Assembly: GCF_039595395.1 (NCBI RefSeq)
Contig: NZ_JBCNLP010000006.1
Coordinates: 1,059,001-1,123,000 of the forward strand
Source: Novosphingobium sp.
GTDB lineage: Bacteria > Pseudomonadota > Alphaproteobacteria > Sphingomonadales > Sphingomonadaceae
DNA length: 64,000 nt
Direction: 5' to 3'
Shown here: one piece after another, positions 1 through 7,415 of the stretch
Position numbering within the stretch: the stretch's first letter is position 1
Layout of the letters: every line of letters begins with the position of its first letter
Notes under the pieces: model-generated
What the model saw: only the letters and a program-made list of their open reading frames with translations
Databases searched by the model: none
What the model was told of the DNA's origin: nothing
Position numbers and translations under genes: made by a program

Positions 1-975
1 GCCGCGTTGGGCCAAGGCGCCGGGATCGGCGAGTTTGCCGTCCATCTCCGCCAACAGCCTGCCGGAAAGAGCGAGATTATGGGCGCGAATGGCCGGGACG
101 CCGATCCCGGCGATCGTCCGCAATCCCGCCGTCGCGATCACAAAGGGCGCCACGGAGGGCGTCCCACCCCAGAGCCGCCTTGCATCGGGCGCGAAGGCGA
201 AATGGCGGATATCCATCTCAAAGGGGTTTGCGTGCGAAAACCATCCGCGCTCGACCGGCATGATGCGTTCGATCACCTCAGGCGAGATCCACGCGAAGCA
301 GGCGCCGGGGCCGCCGCTCAGCCATTTCACCGAGGTGCCAACGACCGCATCGGCATCCCATGCCTCGACGCTGATCGGCAGGACACCCGCCGACTGGGCG
401 ATATCGACAATCGAGAAGACGCCATGGGCCTTCGCCATCGCCGTCAGCTCCGCCACCGGACTGAGGATGCCGGTGTTCGAGTGGACATGCATCATCACCA
501 CGACGGCGATGTCGGGATCACCGATGCGCCGCCAACTGGCAAGGTCAGAAGGGTCGCCTGTCACCAGCTCCATGCGGAAGCCGAGGCGCGAAAGCCCCTC
601 CACCGCGTAGACCACGGAGGGAAACGCCTGCTGTGAGATCAGGATGACATTGCGCTCCGGGCGGCAGGGCAGACCGCTGATGATCCGCGAGATAGCGGCG
701 GAAACGCCGGGTTGAGGGCACCATTGGTTCGCCTCGCCGCCCAACAGATCGACCAGCGCGGATCGGAAAGCATCGATCGCGCCAAGCCATTGCGGCCATG
801 CATCGCCTCCAGCGCTTTCCCAGGGCGCAAAGAACGCCTGTTCGGCGCTGTCGCGGGCGGCAAGAGGGAGGCATCCAACGCTGTGGGCAAGAAGATAGGG
901 CCCGCCTTCCGGCCGGTGAAACAGGTTCCGCGCGGATGGCCCGGCAAACGTGTCGCGGTTTTGTGGATCGGTCAT
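1..975 (-). CDS. kynureninase-like class V aminotransferase-fold PLP enzyme (3' end cut off by window)
   Basis: The reverse strand is open from an ATG at 975 to the window edge, so 325 codons are visible and the C-terminus is missing. The product matches the aminotransferase class V / kynureninase fold. It has an internal TSVKWLSGGPG stretch around residue 225, which is the PLP-lysine motif of kynureninase-type enzymes (usually HKYLNGGPG), preceded by a VDIAQSAG segment that supplies the PLP aspartate. Known kynureninases cleave kynurenine or 3-hydroxykynurenine to anthranilates. The match here is to the family, and the substrate is not certain. It is transcribed divergently from an Lrp/AsnC regulator across 173 bp that contain a perfect palindrome, so that regulator probably controls it. 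It could equally be a cysteine desulfurase-like enzyme of unknown substrate. Confidence 0.75.
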   Translation of the reverse strand, partial: MTDPQNRDTFAGPSARNLFHRPEGGPYLLAHSVGCLPLAARDSAEQAFFAPWESAGGDAWPQWLGAIDAFRSALVDLLGGEANQWCPQPGVSAAISRIISGLPCRPERNVILISQQAFPSVVYAVEGLSRLGFRMELVTGDPSDLASWRRIGDPDIAVVVMMHVHSNTGILSPVAELTAMAKAHGVFSIVDIAQSAGVLPISVEAWDADAVVGTSVKWLSGGPGACFAWISPEVIERIMPVERGWFSHANPFEMDIRHFAFAPDARRLWGGTPSVAPFVIATAGLRTIAGIGVPAIRAHNLALSGRLLAEMDGKLADPGALAQRG

Positions 976-1055
976 GGCCTTGGCTCCCTCTGCGGGCATT
1001 CTAGGCATTCCAGTGGCGAATGTTGTCCTTTAAGCCGCGTCGGCGCACAGGTTGC

Positions 1056-1072
1056 GGAGAACAATGTTCTCC
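1056..1072. promoter_or_regulatory. candidate Lrp/AsnC operator
   Basis: GGAGAACAATGTTCTCC is a perfect 8+1+8 inverted repeat. It lies between the divergent kynureninase-like gene and the Lrp/AsnC gene, about 77 bp before the latter. Position and symmetry suggest a regulator binding site for the intergenic region. Assignment to this regulator is inference. Confidence 0.5.
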
Positions 1073-1148
1073 ATTACTGCATTCTTCAGGAATATTGACC
1101 ACGCAGCCACGCGGTCTGACAGGCCAATAGCGAGCAAGGGGTGTTGAG

Positions 1149-1613
1149 ATGGACAGGTTCGATCGCGCCATTCTGGCCGAGCTGGAACAGGATTCCCGGC
1201 AGAGTTTCGGGGCCGTCGCCGAAAAGGTCGGGCTGTCGAAAACGCCGTGCTGGAACCGGGTGCAATCTCTTGAACAGCAGGGCGTTATTACGGGCTATCC
1301 TGCTGCGATCGATCCCTATGCCATTGGCCTCAAGCTCAGCGCCTTTGTCGAGGTTTCGGTCGAGTTCGCCCAGCATCCCGCTTTCGAAGCCGCCATCATG
1401 GACCATCCCGCCGTCCTCACCTGCTACACGACGGCGGGCGACGGTGATTATCTGCTGCATGTCGTCACCAGCGACGTCGAAGCGCTGGACGGTTTGCTGC
1501 GCGGCAATCTCAGCCGCCTGCCCGGCGTGCAGCGCTTTTCCACGACAATCTGCATGAAAACGATCAAACGGGGGGCACCGCTGATGGCTGCGGCAAGGTT
1601 GGGGGAGCCATAG
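1149..1613 (+). CDS. Lrp/AsnC family transcriptional regulator
   Basis: This 154-residue protein has the usual length and order for the family. An N-terminal winged helix-turn-helix (about residues 3-60; DRFDRAILAELEQDSRQ and GLSKTPCWNRVQSLE) is followed by an AsnC/RAM ligand-binding domain (about 67-140) with the typical GDGDYLL motif. Such proteins bind amino acids and form octamers on DNA. The gene diverges from a kynureninase-like PLP enzyme, so the likely job is sensing an aromatic amino acid or a breakdown product and controlling that gene. The ligand is not visible from sequence. The start ATG is followed directly by the conserved DNA-binding domain, so the start is well placed. Confidence 0.9.
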   Translation: MDRFDRAILAELEQDSRQSFGAVAEKVGLSKTPCWNRVQSLEQQGVITGYPAAIDPYAIGLKLSAFVEVSVEFAQHPAFEAAIMDHPAVLTCYTTAGDGDYLLHVVTSDVEALDGLLRGNLSRLPGVQRFSTTICMKTIKRGAPLMAAARLGEP

Positions 1614-1732
1614 GCAGGCCTCATGTCGGCATGCTCTGAATAGTCCGGTCCCCCTCCCGCGCCACCGCATGAGGAGGACCCGATCGGCCTGTCAGCACAG
1701 GCCCATGTGTGGCCCCAAGGGCAAAGCGGCCA

Positions 1733-2245
1733 TCACGAGGATGGCGCGGAGATGCCGGGTTCCAGCACCAGCTTTTCGAGCTGGTCCAACTGCTCGCCCC
1801 ATCCGCTTGTGCTGCCCGAGGCGATCGCCTCATCGAGCGCCTCCTTGGAGGGATAGAGGTCGTGCACCACGACCAGCGTCTGCCCGTCCTTCTCTTCGAA
1901 GGTCACCGTGGTGACCGGGCCTTCCTCATCACCTTCGTCGTTGGTCCAGACGATCCGCGCGCCCGGCACGACCTCGATATATTTGCCGAAGAAAGCCATG
2001 GGCTGGTCCGAGGATGCATGCCCCATGACCAGCCGATAGGTTCCCCCGCTGCGGACATCGGCCTCATAGGAGATAATCGTCAGACCGAAAGAGGCCGGGG
2101 CCCACCACCGGCGAAACAGCTCAGGCTCGGCCCATGTCCGGAACACCAGAGCCGGCGGGCCATTCACCCTGCGCGTCACCACCAGTTCGCGGTCGGATCT
2201 ACGCTCCACCGTCATGCCGGCGGCATTGCTGTCGTTCAGGCCCAT
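1733..2245 (-). CDS. SRPBCC / AHSA1-domain protein
   Basis: The 170-residue protein has the START-like AHSA1 fold signature: RRVNGPPALVFRTWAEPEL near residue 25, then RRWWAP, and a C-terminal GWGEQLDQLEKL helix. These proteins form a hydrophobic-cavity barrel and have no assigned enzymatic reaction. The gene starts 1 nt after the stop of an ArsR-type regulator, so the two are translationally coupled. This ArsR-SRPBCC pairing is common in actinobacteria and alphaproteobacteria, where the regulator represses its own operon. The ligand is unknown. Confidence 0.88.
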   Translation of the reverse strand: MGLNDSNAAGMTVERRSDRELVVTRRVNGPPALVFRTWAEPELFRRWWAPASFGLTIISYEADVRSGGTYRLVMGHASSDQPMAFFGKYIEVVPGARIVWTNDEGDEEGPVTTVTFEEKDGQTLVVVHDLYPSKEALDEAIASGSTSGWGEQLDQLEKLVLEPGISAPSS

Positions 2246-2246
2246 G

Positions 2247-2588
2247 TTATCTCTCCTCTCGTTGCAAGTCCTCGATCACCTGATCCAGCGCGGCAAAGCG
2301 CGCATCCCACAGCGCCTTGTGCCGCTGCATCCATGCCGCTTCCGCCTCCAGCCCTCGGCCGCCCAGCCTGCACATACGGACCCGCCCGACCTTCTCGGTC
2401 GCGACAAGCCCCGCCTGTTCGAGAACGCTGACATGCTTTTTCATGCCCGTCAGCGTCATGTGAAAGCTTTCCGCAAGCACGGAGATCGACGCATCGGCCT
2501 GCCCCAGCCGCTCAAGGATGCTGCGCCGCGTAGCGTCCGAAAGCGCCGCGAAGGAAGCATCGAGATGCGGGGCAGAACACTGAACCAT
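2247..2588 (-). CDS. ArsR-family transcriptional repressor
   Basis: The 113-residue protein is a winged-helix ArsR/SmtB-type repressor: FAALSDATRRSILERLGQ near the N-terminus, then a recognition segment (FHMTLTGMKKHVSVLEQAGLV) and a wing. There is no metal-binding ELCVCDL-type motif, so it belongs to the ArsR subgroup that accompanies SRPBCC proteins. I chose the ATG at 2588 because homologues begin just before the LDASFAAL segment. An in-frame ATG at 2654 would add 22 residues with no family similarity. A perfect palindrome straddles the chosen start codon, which fits autorepression. Confidence 0.85.
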   Translation of the reverse strand: MVQCSAPHLDASFAALSDATRRSILERLGQADASISVLAESFHMTLTGMKKHVSVLEQAGLVATEKVGRVRMCRLGGRGLEAEAAWMQRHKALWDARFAALDQVIEDLQREER

Positions 2589-2597
2589 GTGGTTCAG
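2580..2597 (-). promoter_or_regulatory. ArsR autoregulatory operator over the start codon
   Basis: CTGAACCATGTGGTTCAG is a perfect 8+2+8 inverted repeat. On the minus strand the ArsR start codon (2586-2588) lies inside it. The AACCA...TGGTT core resembles operators reported for ArsR-SRPBCC pairs. Repression by the adjacent gene product is inferred. Confidence 0.6.
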
Positions 2598-2660
2598 TAT
2601 GATGTGATAGCCCGCGATTCGCAAGCGCTGCTTTTGCGGCGCGCCCCTTGGCACCGTGGA

Positions 2661-3110
2661 TCACACCACCGGCAGATCCGCGAGGATACGATCGGTCAGG
2701 GCCGCCAGATCACGCCCCAGTTGCGCCAGATCCTCATTGCCATAGCGCGCGAAAGCGGCGGCGGTGTCGGACCAGCGGATCATGACCTGCCCCTCTCCGG
2801 CCTGGGTCAGGGCGAATTTCAGCGGGGCCTCGATCAGCGCGGCTGAATCCGCCGTCAGCAACCGAGCCATCAGGTCAGGATGAAAGAAGAGGATTTGACG
2901 CGCCGCATCAATCGCATAGCCCCCACGGGCGAGCAGCATCTGCGGATTGATTTCGTGAAGCACCCAGACACCCTCCGCCTCGATGGCATTGCGCAGGTGA
3001 GCAACGGCATCATCCACCGTGCCGCTCACCAGCAGGGAGCGCTGGAACGGCTGTGAAGCGCGATCGGCGGCCGTGAAGGAAACATGTGCCATGCGTATGG
3101 ATTGGGTCAT
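2661..3110 (-). CDS. DUF302 domain-containing protein
   Basis: The 149-residue protein has the DUF302 pattern of a swapped-hinge alpha/beta fold: HLRNAIEAEGVWVLHEINPQMLL, then the IDAARQILFFHPDLMARLL segment, and a C-terminal amphipathic helix. The reaction is unknown for the family. The start is the ATG at 3110; the frame stays open further upstream but that part has no DUF302 similarity and antiparallels the AhpD-like gene. It is co-directional with the AhpD-like gene upstream (59 bp), so the two may form one transcript. A second DUF302 gene lies at 17786. Confidence 0.8.
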   Translation of the reverse strand: MTQSIRMAHVSFTAADRASQPFQRSLLVSGTVDDAVAHLRNAIEAEGVWVLHEINPQMLLARGGYAIDAARQILFFHPDLMARLLTADSAALIEAPLKFALTQAGEGQVMIRWSDTAAAFARYGNEDLAQLGRDLAALTDRILADLPVV

Positions 3111-3169
3111 GGCAAGATCCTTTGTCGGGAGAACCGGGTGGCCGGTCAGCCACCCTGGCTCATCGAGGC

Positions 3170-3517
3170 TCAGGCCTGAGCGGCTGCGTCGAAGGCATCC
3201 ATGGTGCGCACGGAATAGACCAATGCCGCCCCGGCGTTGACGCTGATCGCCACGCCCAGCGCCTCGGCGAGTTCTTCCTTGCTGGCCCCCAGCTTGTTCG
3301 CCTCGGCGGTGTGGACCGCGATACAGCCGTCGCAACGCAGCGTGATCGCCACGGCCAGTGCGATCAGTTCGCGGGTCTTGGCATCGAGAGTTCCGGTCCT
3401 GGCGCCGGCCTGGCTGAGCTGCGCATAGCCCTTGACCGTGTCCGGGCTGAGCTTGGCGACCCCGCCGACACCGGCGACGATTTGCTGACGATAGGTGTTC
3501 CAGTCGATCATATGCAT
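3170..3517 (-). CDS. carboxymuconolactone decarboxylase / AhpD-like protein
   Basis: The 115-residue protein is an AhpD/CMD-fold member with the redox-type motif LRCDGCIAVHT (CxxC plus histidine, about residues 62-72) preceded by TRELIALAVAI. In AhpD these cysteines reduce peroxidase partners. Stand-alone homologues of this size usually have uncharacterised peroxidase or thiol-disulfide roles. An AAGGAG ribosome binding site lies 9 nt upstream of the ATG at 3517, supporting that start over the in-frame ATG at 3511. It precedes the DUF302 gene on the same strand. Confidence 0.87.
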   Translation of the reverse strand: MHMIDWNTYRQQIVAGVGGVAKLSPDTVKGYAQLSQAGARTGTLDAKTRELIALAVAITLRCDGCIAVHTAEANKLGASKEELAEALGVAISVNAGAALVYSVRTMDAFDAAAQA

Positions 3518-3832
3518 GATTATCTACTCCTTGTTTGATGACCCATATGTACCCTCGACGGCAGGCGCCGTTGATCACCGCGCGGCGCATATTCATGACC
3601 GGGCGGATCAGACTGGCGGGGCAGGATGGGGGATCACGCGCCGGAGTGGACGCCTCGCCTTACCCTGCGGCAGGAGGACGCCGGGATGTTACGCGACGGC
3701 CCCGGTCGAAGGCGGCAGCAACGCCTTGAAGATCGGCGCCAATTGCGGAAGCTGCCGGATCATTGTATTCATCGCCTCTATCCTGAAAATCGTGGAAACC
3801 GGCAAGTTTCCGCAAGATGAGAGGCTGAAAAC
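3518..3832. other. intergenic region between divergent AhpD-like and SPFH genes
   Basis: These 315 bases separate two divergent genes and should hold both promoters. Apart from a possible 27-codon reading frame on the minus strand (3689-3772) I see no convincing gene. No strong hairpin or repeat stands out. Confidence 0.5.
3689..3772 (-). CDS. possible 27-residue small protein
   Basis: A short reading frame begins MNTMIRQLPQLAPIFKALLPP and ends at a TAA. An AGGA motif sits about 8 nt before the ATG. The peptide is hydrophobic with many prolines and matches nothing I know. It could be a real small protein or chance; only conservation would decide. Confidence 0.2.
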   Translation of the reverse strand: MNTMIRQLPQLAPIFKALLPPSTGAVA

Positions 3833-4741
3833 ATGGGCACCTTCCTGTCAAGCTTTGGTACGGTGCTGTTGTTCATCGCGGTGATCGCGGCGCTCGGCAG
3901 TTTCTACACGGTGCAGACCGCCGAAGTCGCCATCGTCACCCGCTTCGGCCAGTTCCTGCGCAGCGCCGGGCCCGGCCTTGGCTGGAAAGTGCCCTTCATC
4001 GACAAGGTGCAGGGTCGCGTCAGCCTGCGCGTGCAGCAGATCGCCCTCACCATGGAAACCAAGACGCGGGACAATGTCTTCATCACCATCCCGGTCTGCG
4101 TGCAGGCGCGCGTGCGGCCCGAGAAGGTGTTCGAAGCCTATTACAGCCTCTCCGACCCCAATGCGCAGATCCAGGCCTATGTCGAGCAGGTGGTGCTGGG
4201 CCATGTGCCGGGCATGTCGCTCGATGAGGTCTTCGCCAATCAGTCGAGCATCGCTCTGGCGGTCAAGAAGGAGCTGGACACCGACATGGCCGCCTTCGGC
4301 TATGAGATCGTCAATGTGCTGGTCACCGACATCGTGCCCGACCAGAAGGTCAAATCGGCGATGAACGACATCAACGCCGCCCAGCGCGAGCAGGTCGCCG
4401 CCAATGCGCGCGGCGAGGCCGAGAAGATCCTCGTCGTCAAGAAGGCCGAGGCGGAGGCCGAAAGCAAGGCGCTGCAGGGCCAGGGCATCGCCAACCAGCG
4501 CAGGGCCATCATCGAGGGGCTGAGCACCTCGATCGAAGGGTTCCAGAAAGCGCTGGGCGAGGCCACCGCGCGCGATGCCATGCAGATGGTGCTGGTGACG
4601 CAATATTTCGACACGCTCAAGGCCATCGGCGAGACAGGCAAGGCCAACACGCTGTTCGTCTCGCATACGCCCGGCGCGGTGCAGGCGATCTCCGATCAGA
4701 TCATGCAGTCGATGATCGCTGCCGACAAATTGCCCGACTGA
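3833..4741 (+). CDS. SPFH / band 7 (stomatin-like) membrane protein
   Basis: The 302-residue protein has one N-terminal transmembrane helix (about residues 8-24), then the SPFH/band 7 domain (about 25-190; QTAEVAIVTRFGQFLRSAGPGLGWKVPFID). A charged coiled-coil follows (about 185-235; EAEKILVVKKAEAEAESKA) and then a short C-terminal tail. Proteins of this type form large rings at the inner membrane and scaffold proteases or organise lipid domains. The partner cannot be told here, because no FtsH or NfeD-type protease gene is adjacent. A GAGAGG ribosome binding site precedes the ATG. It is closest to the plant hypersensitive-induced-reaction subgroup in length and architecture. Confidence 0.9.
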   Translation: MGTFLSSFGTVLLFIAVIAALGSFYTVQTAEVAIVTRFGQFLRSAGPGLGWKVPFIDKVQGRVSLRVQQIALTMETKTRDNVFITIPVCVQARVRPEKVFEAYYSLSDPNAQIQAYVEQVVLGHVPGMSLDEVFANQSSIALAVKKELDTDMAAFGYEIVNVLVTDIVPDQKVKSAMNDINAAQREQVAANARGEAEKILVVKKAEAEAESKALQGQGIANQRRAIIEGLSTSIEGFQKALGEATARDAMQMVLVTQYFDTLKAIGETGKANTLFVSHTPGAVQAISDQIMQSMIAADKLPD

Positions 4742-4786
4742 CGGAAACCCTCCCCGCCCCAATGCTATCGGGCGCCTGCTAAAAAC

Positions 4787-4920
4787 CCTTGATCCCCTGT
4801 GGAAGGCCAGCTAGTGGCCGCTCCAACATCAAGAGTCGGAAGCGAGCGTCCGACACCAACCTGCTCCCGAGCAAGGTGGTGCCTCTGAGAAGAGGGATGT
4901 GGCCGGACCGGCAAAAAACG
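4787..4920 (+). ncRNA. candidate structured leader RNA upstream of threonine aldolase
   Basis: Four local hairpins follow one another. CTTGAT/ATCAAG encloses a GGCCA-gctag-TGGCC hairpin. GTCGGA/TCCGAC spans an 8-nt loop. TGCT/AGCA closes a CCCG loop. CCTCT/AGAGG closes a GAGA tetraloop. An A6 run follows. The array sits between the SPFH gene and the GTG start of the aldolase, in the same orientation. The pattern suggests a riboswitch-like leader or a separate small RNA. It matches no RNA class I can name, and a glycine riboswitch is not evident. Boundaries are approximate. Confidence 0.4.
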
Positions 4921-4982
4921 GGACCCCAGCGCCATATTTCACATCGCCTCCGATGCTTGACCGTTCAAGATTGGAGCATCGA

Positions 4983-6077
4983 GTGACCACCGCAGAACCC
5001 CAGCAATTCGCCAGCGACAACTATGCGGGCATCTGCCCCGAAGCGCTGGCCGCCATGACCGCGGCCAATGACGGCTCCGCGGTCGCCTATGGCGACGACG
5101 CATGGACGGGCCGCGCCGCCGATGCCTTCCGCACCCTGTTCGCCAGCGATTGCGAGGTGTTCTTCGTGTTCAACGGCACGGCGGCCAATTCGCTGGCGCT
5201 GGCCTCGCTGTGCCAGTCCTATCACAGCGTGATCTGCTCCTCCTCGGCCCATGTGGAGACCGATGAATGCGGCGCGCCCGAGTTCTTCTCGAACGGCTCG
5301 AAGCTGCTGGTCGCCCAGTCGGACAGCGGCAAGCTGACGCCCGAGGCGATCCGCGCCCTGACCAACCGCTCGGACATCCATTACCCCAAGCCCCGTGCGG
5401 TGACGATCACCCAGCCGACCGAGACGGGCCAAGTCTACACCATCGCCGAGATCGAGGCGATTGCCGCCACCTGCCGCGAGTTGGGGCTGAAGCTGCATAT
5501 GGACGGGGCGCGTTTTGCCCATGCCTGCGCCGCGCTCGACTGCGATCCGGCCGATATCACCTGGAAGGCGGGCGTCGATGTGCTGTGCTTTGGCGGCACG
5601 AAGAACGGCATGGCGGTGGGGGAGGCCATCATCTATTTCGATCGCCATCTGGCGCAGGATTTTGGCTATCGCTGCAAACAGGCCGGGCAGTTGGCCTCCA
5701 AGATGCGCTTTCTCTCCGCCCCATGGGTCGGGCTGCTGGAGAGCGGCGCGTGGCTGCGCAACGCACAGCATGGCAATGCCTGCGCGCAGCGCCTCCTCGG
5801 GCAGTTGGGTGACCTGCCGCAGGTCCGCCCGATCTTTCCGGTCGAGGCCAATGCGGTCTTCCTCGAGGCACCGACAGAGGTGCTGGAGGCGCTGTCGGCG
5901 CTGGGCTGGCGGTTTTACACCTTCATCGGTGGCGGGGCGCGTTTCATGTTCGCCTGGGATGCCCAGCCCGCGCGCGTCGACCAACTGGCCGCAGACATTC
6001 GGGCGATTGCGCTGACCGATCACGTTCCCATCGATGGCCAGCCCCTGACGGCAAAGGACTTCCTGTTTCAGGACTGA
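4983..6077 (+). CDS. ltaE: low-specificity L-threonine aldolase
   Basis: The 364-residue enzyme is a fold-type I PLP protein of the threonine aldolase / beta-eliminating lyase family. It converts threonine or allo-threonine to glycine and acetaldehyde. Family landmarks are FASDNYAGICPEA at the N-terminus, NGTAANSLAL, the HMDGARFAHA aspartate motif and the PLP lysine in FGGTKNG (about residue 204). I chose the GTG at 4983, which follows a GGAG ribosome binding site by 7 nt and leads straight into the conserved N-terminus. An upstream ATG at 4899 would add 28 non-conserved residues read through a structured leader. A long inverted repeat follows the stop. Confidence 0.92.
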   Translation: MTTAEPQQFASDNYAGICPEALAAMTAANDGSAVAYGDDAWTGRAADAFRTLFASDCEVFFVFNGTAANSLALASLCQSYHSVICSSSAHVETDECGAPEFFSNGSKLLVAQSDSGKLTPEAIRALTNRSDIHYPKPRAVTITQPTETGQVYTIAEIEAIAATCRELGLKLHMDGARFAHACAALDCDPADITWKAGVDVLCFGGTKNGMAVGEAIIYFDRHLAQDFGYRCKQAGQLASKMRFLSAPWVGLLESGAWLRNAQHGNACAQRLLGQLGDLPQVRPIFPVEANAVFLEAPTEVLEALSALGWRFYTFIGGGARFMFAWDAQPARVDQLAADIRAIALTDHVPIDGQPLTAKDFLFQD

Positions 6078-6094
6078 ACAAGCCTCCCTCAAGC

Positions 6095-6152
6095 CCGCAG
6101 GTCTGGCTTTCGCCCGGAGCGTCCCGAACAATCCGGGCGAAGGCCCCTGCGG
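6095..6152. terminator. long hairpin after threonine aldolase
   Basis: An inner perfect 10-bp stem (TTCGCCCGGA / TCCGGGCGAA, 6109-6141) is nested in an outer CCGCAGG / CCTGCGG stem. It begins 17 bp after the aldolase stop. There is no U-tract, so it may be a transcript-stabilising or weak terminator structure rather than a classical terminator. Confidence 0.45.
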
Positions 6153-6200
6153 CAAGGATGCAAATTGCCAAACCCGTTTCGACCATGCCATATCCTTGGC

Positions 6201-6839
6201 ATGGCATCCTATTTTCGCGCATGGCAGGCCCTTCCTCCCCGTCAGCTCATGCTGCTTCTCCTGCTGATCCTCGCGTTGGTCTTGGCCAACATTCGCCAGC
6301 CCTATCCGGATCTCGCGCCGCTGCAGCATATCCCCACGGTGCTGCTGCTGGTCGCCGCGCCGCTGCTGCTGCGTCGGTTTCCCCTGTCGGATGGCGCCGT
6401 CGCATCGCTGACCGCCTTTTTCCTGCTGCACACGCTGGCGGGGCGCTACACCTACTCGAATGTGCCTTACGATGCCTGGTCTCGCGCCCTGACCGGCCAT
6501 GACATTTCGACCACCTTCGGCCTTGCCCGCAATGATTTCGACCGGCTGGTGCATCTCAGCTTCGGCCTGCTGTGGGTCGCCCCCTTTGCCGAAGCGGTCG
6601 AACGCCATGCCGCCCTGCCCCGGCGGGCAGCCGTGATGATGGCGTTCCTCTTCGTGGGCGCCTTCAGCGCAGCCTATGAAATCTTCGAATGGCAGCTCAC
6701 GCTGCTGGCGCCCGCCAGTCTGGCCGACGACTACAACGGCCAGCAAGGCGATCCGTGGGACAGTCAGAAGGATATGGCGATGGCGATTCTCGGCGCTGCC
6801 GCGGCTTCGTTCTGGCCCCTGTTCAAGCGCCGGGCCTGA
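6201..6839 (+). CDS. DUF2238 (YjdF-like) integral membrane protein
   Basis: The 212-residue protein has about five hydrophobic segments and the DUF2238 signature: FLLHTLAGRYTYSNVPYD in the middle, a NDFDRLVHLSFGLLW segment, and a C-terminal AYEIFEW...DDYNGQQGDPWDSQKDM motif with conserved acidic residues. The function of the family is unknown. The conserved His/Asp/Glu residues at membrane edges suggest a metal site or hydrolase, but that is speculation. I prefer the ATG at 6201 over one at 6165 because homologues begin near the first membrane segment. Confidence 0.85.
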   Translation: MASYFRAWQALPPRQLMLLLLLILALVLANIRQPYPDLAPLQHIPTVLLLVAAPLLLRRFPLSDGAVASLTAFFLLHTLAGRYTYSNVPYDAWSRALTGHDISTTFGLARNDFDRLVHLSFGLLWVAPFAEAVERHAALPRRAAVMMAFLFVGAFSAAYEIFEWQLTLLAPASLADDYNGQQGDPWDSQKDMAMAILGAAAASFWPLFKRRA

Positions 6840-7415
6840 ATTTTGGTGGGAAATGCGCCCGCCACAATCGACGACGCCGACACATTGACGGGCGCATCCC
6901 CACACCCGCGCACCGACGCTCCCAGACGGGCACGAGCGAAGCACGTTGCCCATCCGTAAGTTCCAGGAATTAACGAGAAGTTAGCTTTTCCGCCGCTTTT
7001 CCCAAGTGTTTTCCATTGGCCGGAAAATCCCCCTTTCGTTCACATTCTCGGACTTCAAGATCCCGCCGCTGGACAGTCTTTTTTGATCGGCCTGTCGGGC
7101 ATGGTATTCCCCAAGCTGATAGCTCTGACCGTTCACGCTTGCAGTCTCGGCCACGGTACATCCGCATTCGATGAGGGGGATGACCGCATTCTTGCGCAGA
7201 CCATCCTGAAACCCTCAGCCTGACCTCCATCTCTGCCTAAGACAGGGCCGTCATAAGCCGACGATCCTTCACCTCGCTGCTCACGGCTTTGAATGACCGT
7301 CGCCGGCGCGCCACCATTGCACGAATGTCTCGGCAGAACGAATTTGGCAGCAAGAAACGGAACGTCATTCACCGGCTTTCGTGCCATGATCGTCCCTCAT
7401 ACCAAAGGGAATGAT
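6840..7415. other. 576-bp intergenic region
   Basis: No convincing gene is present on either strand. It starts with a 9-bp inverted repeat (ATGCGCCCG at 6853 and CGGGCGCAT ending at 6897) just after the DUF2238 stop, possibly a weak terminator. A TTAA-N7-TTAG sequence at 6970-6984 resembles a CtrA site but is one isolated imperfect match. The 3' part should hold the decarboxylase promoter. Confidence 0.5.

Noticed and set aside
4885..4891. CTGAGA in the aldolase leader as a TPP riboswitch core
   Set aside because: The rest of the TPP consensus, including the second conserved arm, is missing, and the bases are explained by a GAGA tetraloop hairpin.
4965..6953. Open frame of 662 codons spanning the threonine aldolase and DUF2238 genes on the minus strand
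   Set aside because: It covers two real genes and their intergenic hairpin in antisense; low-complexity charged sequence without a domain.
6970..6984. TTAA-N7-TTAG as a CtrA binding site
   Set aside because: Single imperfect match far from a cell-cycle gene; expected by chance.
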